From Scylla paramamosain (taxonomy: Eukaryota; Arthropoda; Malacostraca; Decapoda; Portunidae): 64,000 nucleotides of DNA. The notes beneath the pieces are model-generated. The model did no database searches and was not told where the DNA came from. It saw only the letters and a list, made by a program, of their open reading frames with translations. Of the stretch, positions 54,403-64,000 are shown piece by piece; positions within the stretch are counted from its first letter, which is position 1, and each line of letters begins with the position of its first letter. Position numbers and translations under genes: made by a program. The stretch is taken from contig NW_026973759.1 of assembly GCF_035594125.1 (NCBI RefSeq), forward strand, positions 145,001 to 209,000, given 5' to 3'.

Positions 54403-55108
54403 CGAGAGGAGGGAGGGAGTGAGGGAGGGGCGGAGGGCGGTAGTGTAGTTAAGATGAGGCGTTGGTGCTGTTGCTAAACTATACGTACATCCATTGTACT
54501 TTTAAAACCATAAACCATACTATTACAACACTAACTTTCATCACAAACCATCAAGACTTAAAAAAAAATTACATACAAGGTTAAAATAATGCAGGAAATT
54601 AATCATGAGGTGGCACCTTCATGGAGAGTGGCACACGTCAGGGAGGTGTATCACTCCGCCAGCAGCAAACTTGACGTCATGGGCCAGGGCATGCAGCGGC
54701 GTGCAGTGCGTGGGTATGGTGACTGTGTGGCCTCTGATATAGAGGTGTATGAGCTGCTGGACGAGAGAAGAGCAAACGAAAAGTAAACATGGGATTGCTG
54801 CCGCCTCAGGACACTAGGAGCATTGCGGAAGCGCTGAGGAAGACATCACAACCCTTGACACAGCGAACACAACTCTGTACTGAGGCTGGCACTGGCTTCT
54901 CCCAACACCTCACGTGGTCATTGCAACAAAAGGAGGTTAGTGTTTATATGAAGTGACTAGACTTGCCCTTGTAGCAGGAAATTCCCTTCCCTACCCCGCC
55001 ACCCCGCCATGACTGTATCAGCTGCTTACATATCAGCTGTGCCTCCTTTGTATCCTCACACTGCAAACACGGTCTTCACGCACCACAGTAAGCCTTACTG
55101 GTGAAGTA
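54403..55108 (-). repeat. Large inverted repeat, right arm
   Basis: Reverse complement counterpart of 50114-50852. A 65-codon open frame at 54589-54786 lies in it, but the other arm has indels in the same stretch, so coding is not supported. Confidence 0.85.
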
Positions 55109-55358
55109 CACACGATATATTATGTAGAAGGCAATGAATCATACCACTTTGTCGAGGATAAATTTTCCCGGGCTTCCATCTTATGCTCCTCCCCCAATGT
55201 CTTCCTCCCCCTCGCCTCCTCTCCTCCCCTTCTCCCACTCCTTCACGTAATCCTCTCTTTTCACCGTCTCCTCCTCTCCCTTTGTAGATGTTTATATAAG
55301 GTTTTTACTCAGTATAAGATATGTTTTCGCATCTTATAATATGTGACACGTCATGCTG

Positions 55359-55359
<1 letters not shown>

Positions 55360-55398
<39 letters not shown>

Positions 55399-55426
55399 AA
55401 CATAATAAAGTGTTTAAAGTGTTTAA

Positions 55427-55476
<50 letters not shown>
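55360..55476. repeat. Two (GA)n tracts around a short direct repeat
   Basis: (GA)n at about 55361-55396 and 55431-55476 separated by 'gtgtttaaa' twice. Confidence 0.9.
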
Positions 55477-55479
<3 letters not shown>

Positions 55480-55689
55480 GGAGACACGTGGCAACTATGT
55501 GAGTAATAAGTTAATTACATAATATTTAAGGACTCCTTTAATTCATGCAACGATTACTGCTTGGAGGTCAGTTCAGTTAGAAAGCTTTGCTGGCTGTTCT
55601 GTATATCAGCGACTCGGTGTACGCTTCATCCTGCAGGAGTAGCCACCGGTGATGCCACACGTCTCCACCACCCCAATTCATAAGCTGCA

Positions 55690-55965
55690 GAGCTTTGGAG
55701 GAATGCGAAGCCGACTCACTTGAAGTCGAATCGTTGAAGCTCCGGAATGAAGTCATCATGAATATAGTGATAAATGTTGCACTTCTTTCTCGTATTCATA
55801 GATACACAGACGCTTCATGTTTCTGGAAGCGTGAAGTGAATGAGATGATTCACTTGGAGTGGAATCTTTGAAGCTCTGGAATGCAGTCACGATAGATAAA
55901 CACGTATGATTCATTTCCTTTCTCGCATTATTGATACACACATACTTTCACGCCTCCTCTTGCAC
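55690..55965. repeat. Diverged two-copy tandem duplication, 134 bp
   Basis: Block 'ttgaagctc.ggaatg.agtca' at 55734 and 55868, preceded by 'cactt.gagt.gaat' and followed by 'ctttctcg.att.at.gatacaca' in both copies. No gene. Confidence 0.65.
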
Positions 55966-56689
55966 GTACTAGAAGAAGCCTGAAATGAAATAGCGGGAAG
56001 AACATCGAAAGGATAGTGAAATGAGAGTAAGAGTATGGTGAATGAAAGTGATATTTAACGTACAAACTAATCACTGTAACCTTCAACAAATTGCCTCGCC
56101 TCGCCACACGAACACCATCCTGGCAGCTCGGGGTCGGTGGCGGGACTGGCGGCATGATGTAGTGGTGCATTTGTACATCAATTTCCCAGTATAGGCAATT
56201 TACATATATATGATGCATTAAACCAGTGGCCGCCCTCTGAACTTACCCAGCCGTATCATTCTATAAGGCCAGACGTTCTTTATATATGCATGTCTATAGG
56301 AACTTTGATAATCTTAATTCATATCGGACACGCAAAGAATAGGCACATGATGTAAGCCAAGAATTGTGCAAATGTATCGACAATGTAACACAGTACTTCT
56401 AAGGCGGTGTACCAGTGTAGCGAGCGCTGTCTAATCCCTCCCTCTCTAAGCATTGAAGCCCATTTTCCTGCTGTAGAATCTTGTAGTTTTAATGGTGATG
56501 ATTAACGAAGCGCTTCACCAGTGTATCGAATAATCTTTGAACAAATCTTGAGAGTTTGACGGACTTGCTTTGACGTGAATAGATAGTAATGATGTGCAGT
56601 GTCCATTTTCGAGACGCTGATCATTCGGCTCCCCGCGTAGGTTTAATTAGGCCACATCAGAGCACACCAATACACCGAAATAGTACCTG

Positions 56690-56690
<1 letters not shown>
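55966..56690. other. Non-coding stretch
   Basis: Mixed, AT-leaning sequence with no repeat or gene recognised. Confidence 0.4.
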
Positions 56691-56692
<2 letters not shown>

Positions 56693-56739
<47 letters not shown>

Positions 56740-56828
56740 GTTGCTGTGCCCATAACGTACCTTAAACGACCTTCATAGTTACTGGTATCTTGTTTGCGAA
56801 AATAATGGTAATGGTGATGATGATGATG

Positions 56829-56885
<57 letters not shown>
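56693..56885. repeat. (GT)n and (ATA)n microsatellites
   Basis: (GT)n at about 56694-56736 and (ATA)n at about 56828-56884, the latter preceded by (ATG)n. Confidence 0.93.
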
Positions 56886-56886
<1 letters not shown>

Positions 56887-57162
56887 CAGCGATTGCAATC
56901 TATTGTAAAAATGCAATAATTCAGCTCCGACATTGTGATTTGTTCAAGGTCGGTGAAATACATGTAATGCAAAACAACGATTGCAAAAATATTTATAAAT
57001 AAAGGAGAAAAAATATATATGTTGCATTATGCATTGATGTCCTTCTCTCTCTGTGTGTGTGTGTGTACGGTTTCCATATGTCGTAAAACACTTCAAAATG
57101 CGACCATAATATGAACTCGTGCATGCTCGTGGTATATACGAGTATATTCTTGTATTTATCAG

Positions 57163-58985
<1,823 letters not shown>

Positions 58986-58989
58986 AGGG

Positions 58990-59056
<67 letters not shown>
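58990..59056. repeat. (GA)n microsatellite
   Basis: About 65 bp of GA repeat. Confidence 0.95.
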
Positions 59057-59059
<3 letters not shown>

Positions 59060-59634
59060 TGTCTGTCAAAAAAATAAATAAATAAACATCATAAAGAATA
59101 AAAAATGACTGAGCATATTACGTCTCTAAGAACAGATAAAGATAATAACAGGTGGAAACTATGCATTTATATACGTAATCTCAAGATCTCATTATCTATG
59201 TATATATTTATTTGCTTATTTATTCAGTTGTCGTGGCGGCGCAGTCTCCGTGAGGTGGTGCACGCCTCTCCGTCACTGCAGTAGCCATGAATATTGGCGC
59301 GTCCTGCTGCCGGTGTGATGTACATTCAGATGGATATTTAAAAACGGCGTGGCGAGGCGGGGAGGGAAGGGGTTTTGCTCTCCGTCCGCTCGTGATGATT
59401 GCATGTTCTGCCGGCGGGAGACTGTTCGTGTATGCTGGGCTGTGCTTGCTGTGCTTGCTCGTGTGTGTGTGTTTATGTGCACACGCCACGCAAACGTGAT
59501 TTTTTAAAATTTTCTTGAAATCCCCATAATTTCCTTAGGTGCATTAAGATATTCAGCGCAGTCGTTCCTCTATCAGTCAGGAGGGAGCGAGGATTCCTGC
59601 CTTAAAGAGAATAATTAAAGACACCTCCAGCTGC

Positions 59635-59815
59635 GGCTTCATTCTTCCACAGGGGGTGTAATCACTGTAATAACTATATATGCCACCAGCTGCTGCTCCA
59701 TGCATCCTCTGTGGACGTAACTCGGGTAGCCGCAGGGGGTATAATCACTGTAATAACTAAAGACGGCACCAGCTGCTGTTCCATTCTTCCAGTGTGGACG
59801 TAACTCGGGCGGCCA
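59635..59815. repeat. 83-bp tandem duplication, two copies
   Basis: agggggtgtaatcactgtaa at 59651 and agggggtataatcactgtaa at 59734, each followed by taacta..., ccagctgctg.tcca and gtggacgtaactcggg. About 85% identical. Confidence 0.85.
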
Positions 59816-61105
59816 GTGGGCTGCATTCACCTCACAGACCCAGGAAGAGCCTCGCCAGGCCCTAACAGATTGAGAGCTCTTCCTCGATTCGTTGGGTGGT
59901 GCATGGCTGTTTCTAGTTAGTGGAACGATTTATGTGGTTAATTTAGATAACGAACGAGACTTTGGCCTGTTAACTTGTCGACGGATTTCCAGCAATTGGT
60001 GTCCAGTTCGTAGCTTCTTAGAGGTGTTAGTCTCGGGGCTGTACACACGGGGAAGCTTCGGTGCTGAGTTAGGATAAAAACTCTTCGCTCAGCACCACTT
60101 GGCGTTGTCGATATATGTGCCACATGACAAAGAACAGGAGACTCAGTCCGTCTATGTGCCTTGCCGTGCCTTGCTGTTGCGTGACAGACACTGAAGAACA
60201 ACCTAGGGAAGAGAAATAAAGCCTTCGATAATGCTTGCCCTCGCATAATCACAGATATTAGCGGAGAGGCAACTTATCAATTCAGGTATTGTTCCGTGCT
60301 ACCAATCATAACGTAATGCTGCATACCTCAGGCCGCCAACCCGTGCTCGCGTGCAGGATATGAATCACGAGGTATAAGTGCCACTCCTCCCTGGGGTTCT
60401 ATCATGCTCATTATTCGTAAGAGACAACTAAAGACCAAGGACAAGCCCTCGAGGTCTGTTCATATATTCTGCCGACACTTTTTGGAATGCCAAGGACGTC
60501 TGGGTTGGGGCCCACCGGGAGTCACAGGAGGGAATAGCTGCTGCTGTTGTCAGTGATGCGGCGCGTGTTGATCCCTTAGTCGTGCCAGTTACTGAAGTAA
60601 GTTTCAGATTTTACCTTCAACTAAAAGCGTATCTACAAAATATTTCCGTCTGAAATATGTATATTCATGAAAGAAAACGCGCTCTTTTCACCATTTACAA
60701 ATATTTTTGCAATTGCATCTATTTTTGAATCCATACACGTACCCCCCGCAGAGGCTTTGTGCCAATATTTGTACTCCTCAAATGCCGAACAGATGCGATT
60801 GTAAAATGCGTAAAAGTATTGCAGTACAGTTTTTCCCGCAGCTCCCTTCATCAGGCAATGCAGGAGAGATTAATGATTCGAAAACATTTTTGTCGTGTAT
60901 GAAACTGCGCAGTTGTCATCAGTGTTTGCAGTTTTGAAAGGATGACCGAGGAGACGCCATACGTATTGCTGTATTCGGTGCTTTATCCAAGCCTTGCCTA
61001 TCTATCTTTCTTTAAGTGTTCCCCTTCAAGTCCATGTATAATTTCTTACCGTATTAATGTATTATAAAGTGTTGTGGTAGGGCAGACGCAGCCATATTTT
61101 TAGAC
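59816..61105. other. Non-coding stretch
   Basis: No recognised gene, repeat or RNA. Confidence 0.4.
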
Positions 61106-61565
61106 TATCATTTGTTAATTTTCTTCTCAGAATTTCACATTTAATTTAATCTTTTCTTATATTTTTGTGTGATTAATTTGTATTGGAGCTGGGCAATCTT
61201 AGCGGCATCATTACTTTATTATTTATTCCTTTTTCTCTTCGGAATTTTACATGTGATTTACAGAAACTGAATCGTCTTTTGTTTTACCTTCTCAGCTTGA
61301 TTAATTTGTATTGGGGTGTGGTAAACTTACCTTAGCAATGGTTTACACAATCGCTAACCATTTTCTTTTCATGACTTCGTATCCAATTACCGAAACTGAA
61401 TTGTCTTTTTGTTTCATCCTTTCTGTTTAATTAATTTTTATAGAAGTAGCGCAATAATTTAGACAATCATTTATTATTTTCTTTTCTTAACTTCATATTC
61501 CATTTATTGAAACTGAATAGTCTTTTATTTTATATTTTGTTTCATTAATTTGTAAGTACGATAAC
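61106..61565. repeat. Degenerate tandem repeat, about 120 bp, four copies
   Basis: Each copy has 'ttttcttctc/tt...att(t/c)ca.at', 'gaaactgaat.gtcttttgtttta', 'tt(g)attaatttgta(t)' and a 'gggc/gtggtaaactta' part. Copies begin near 61116, 61223, 61346 and 61468. The first lacks the 'gaaactgaat' block. The region is AT-rich and the copies are strongly diverged. Confidence 0.7.
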
Positions 61566-61772
61566 TGCTTCCATTTCAGGTTCTTGCACTTTTTTTTTCG
61601 CACCTTTGTCTTTCCAGTGCACAGGTGATAGATTTCCAGCCACGCGGTGTTTTTACTCAGTGATAATGAACACCGGACGTGTCGTGGCGGGAGACTCCTC
61701 TTTAATTGGCGGACTCTTGCGTAAATGAGTGTTTGAAGTGAAATGAAAGCCAATTATAGCACCCTACCCTCG

Positions 61773-61773
<1 letters not shown>

Positions 61774-61832
<59 letters not shown>
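61774..61832. repeat. (CT)n microsatellite
   Basis: About 57 bp of CT repeat, followed by (CCA)n at 61912-61936. Confidence 0.95.
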
Positions 61833-61833
<1 letters not shown>

Positions 61834-62394
61834 GTACCAATATTGTTCGTAAATATTTGGATTTCATTTCTGGTCTCTTTATTCCTAACAGTTACCATCC
61901 ACCAACACCAGAACCACCACCACCACCACCACCACCTGAAGTCCTACCACAAACAGCAATACACCACCACATACATCATCACAACCATTAACACCACCAC
62001 CACGAGTGTCTATCAAGTTACCATCATCACCATCACAACCACCAATATCAACTTCATCATTATTACATTCCTTTCCCTCCTTTTATCATTTCATCTACCT
62101 TCTATTCGCTCTTTATTTATTTTTCTCTCCTTCACTCCTAGTATACCACTTCATATTCCCTTCTTTATCCTCTTTCTCCTCTTCCTCCTCCTCCTTATCC
62201 TCTCTTCTCTCCTCTCCTCTCCTAACTTTTTCTATTCTTCCTTTTTCATCGACTTCCCTCCACTTCATGTTCTCTATCTCCTCTTCACGGCCGCATTGTA
62301 TGGAAGGAAAAAGGAGCACGGAGGCGTAAAATAAACCCTAATGAAAGAACTTTACGCAGATAACTTTGGAATGAGAGGCAGATGTGGGACGACA

Positions 62395-62395
<1 letters not shown>

Positions 62396-62472
<77 letters not shown>

Positions 62473-62535
62473 TCATCACATGAATGCTTTCTATCAGATT
62501 CATAGATAGATAGATAGATAGATACTCGTAGATAG
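62396..62535. repeat. (CT)n and (GATA)n microsatellites
   Basis: (CT)n at about 62396-62470 and (GATA)n-like units at 62505-62570. Confidence 0.93.
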
Positions 62536-62670
62536 ATAGGTAGATACATAAATAGATAGATACCGACAACAAATTAGAATTCACACGAAACACAAGAAAC
62601 ACACATTACAAATTAACAAAGTCAAATCAACACGAACGAATAGTAATATGCATACTATTCACGGCCCATT

Positions 62671-62772
<102 letters not shown>

Positions 62773-62978
62773 GCGTCTCATTTACTGGACTTCAAGCACT
62801 GTTACCGCTGCTCTACCTCGCTACATTCCGCGCCACCACCTAATGATTCGCCAGTGTCGCGTCCCTCACCACTACACCTGTCATTATCACACCTGCGGCG
62901 GCTCGGTAACAGCAGCAGCTTCAGGTTCCGGTTAGGCAAGTTGATATCGCGCGCCCTTCTGCGTCTGGCTAAGGGGAA

Positions 62979-62983
62979 GTGTG

Positions 62984-63051
<68 letters not shown>

Positions 63052-63052
63052 G
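62979..63052. repeat. (GT)n microsatellite
   Basis: About 70 bp of GT repeat with one 'ttt' break. Confidence 0.95.
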
Positions 63053-63059
63053 ATAGTAA

Positions 63060-63500
63060 GTGTCCTTTGTTCTCTTCTGTTTCTCTTTCTTTATCTCTGC
63101 TATTTTTACCTATGCTTGTTTCATCATCTCGTCTCTTCTCTTATCTTCTTTCACGTATCGTCATTTCAGATTTTTTTTCTCCTTTTCTCTGGTATTTTCT
63201 TTTCTTATTTCTCCTCTCTTCTCTTCTCATTTCTCCTATGCTGCTTTCATCTCCATTTCTTTTCCTATATCTTGTCTCCTCATTTCTCTTCAAGTTTAAT
63301 TTTTATCTTCTCTCTTTTTGTCCTTTCTTCTCTTCTCTCCCTCTTCTCATTTTATTTCACTTCGTTTCACTTCAGTCCTAACTCGCTTCTCTTCTCTCTT
63401 AGCCTCTCTTCTCCTCTCCTCTCCTCTCCTCTCCTCTCCTTTCCTCTCTTCCCCTCTTCTCTCCTGTCCTCTCCCCTCCCCTCTTATCTCCCCATCTATA
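63060..63500. repeat. Pyrimidine tract with (TCTCC)n-like repeat
   Basis: C/T-rich sequence built from 'ctcttctc', 'tttctcctc' and, at 63405-63440, repeated 'ctcctctcct'. Open frames here are low complexity. Confidence 0.75.
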
Positions 63501-63676
63501 CAAATTTGTCCTCCTACGTACCTGTTGTCCCTCCATTGCTGTTTTCTGTGTGTCTTTGTACATTTATCTTTGTATTGTTTTTTTGTTTGTTGTATTTCTT
63601 TCCCTTTTCGAATATAAATGTTTGTATGATTGATTTTGTTTTTTTTAGCATATTTGTTGTTGACTCGCCATATTTG

Positions 63677-63679
<3 letters not shown>

Positions 63680-63733
<54 letters not shown>
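63680..63733. repeat. (GT)n microsatellite
   Basis: About 51 bp of GT repeat. Confidence 0.95.
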
Positions 63734-63736
<3 letters not shown>

Positions 63737-63799
63737 AAATTCTCGTAACATACAACCATACAACATTTCACACAAGAGAATCCGCTTGCGTTAAATGCC

Positions 63800-63801
<2 letters not shown>

Positions 63802-63872
<71 letters not shown>

Positions 63873-63905
63873 CTTAAAAATACACCATACAATAGTAAAA
63901 AAAAA

Positions 63906-63970
<65 letters not shown>
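63802..63970. repeat. (GA)n and (CA)n microsatellites
   Basis: (GA)n at about 63802-63871 and (CA)n at about 63907-63969. Confidence 0.95.
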
Positions 63971-63971
<1 letters not shown>

Positions 63972-64000
63972 CTTTGACTTCACGTGAACTTTAGTGAGCT

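Noticed and set aside
54589..54786. 65-codon frame in the right arm of the large inverted repeat
   Set aside because: The matching stretch in the left arm has frame-changing indels, so it is not conserved as protein.

Overview
The window looks like nuclear DNA of an arthropod, most likely a decapod crustacean. The evidence is indirect: very dense long dinucleotide microsatellites (GA/CT, CA/GT, TA), a short (TTAGG)n-like tract matching the arthropod telomere unit, fragments of CR1-like and jockey-like non-LTR retrotransposons, and no convincing host exon. I could not run any database search, so the species is inference.

Layout: 1-8.3 kb is non-coding DNA with microsatellites, a 1 kb minisatellite (about 4.99-6.04 kb) and degenerate tandem repeats. 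A 5'-truncated, frameshifted non-LTR retrotransposon with endonuclease and reverse transcriptase lies at 8.47-11.15 kb. Two 3' LINE fragments on the minus strand follow at 11.9-12.1 and 16.3-17.24 kb, with a 63-bp tandem repeat and more simple repeats between them. From 17500 to 33550 sits a 16.05-kb, apparently complete Maverick/Polinton-type element (adintovirus-like). The remainder (33.55-64 kb) is non-coding and microsatellite-rich, with a large diverged inverted repeat (50.1-55.1 kb) and several old tandem duplications.

The Polinton is the centre of interest. It has terminal inverted repeats of about 1.37 kb, each with a 107-bp near-perfect palindrome 11 bp from the tip. All its genes are on the + strand: penton-like minor capsid protein; a four-exon protein-primed family B DNA polymerase with an N-terminal cysteine-rich module and an HNH-like insertion; FtsK/HerA-type packaging ATPase; DDE integrase with C-terminal chromodomain; a small basic protein with a hydrophobic tail; a conserved-looking late protein; a macrodomain-like protein; a basic membrane-active/core-like protein; a double-jelly-roll major capsid protein; an adenain-type protease; and a two-exon proline-rich acidic protein. 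Together they could provide replication (PolB), integration (integrase), capsid building (MCP, penton), packaging (ATPase) and maturation (protease). I saw no stop or frameshift in any core gene, so the copy looks recent and possibly functional.

The least ordinary parts are the macrodomain-like gene, the N-terminal Cys module joined to PolB by three phase-1 introns, the ATGA-overlapping gene chain (ATPase, integrase, two small ORFs), and the palindromic tips.
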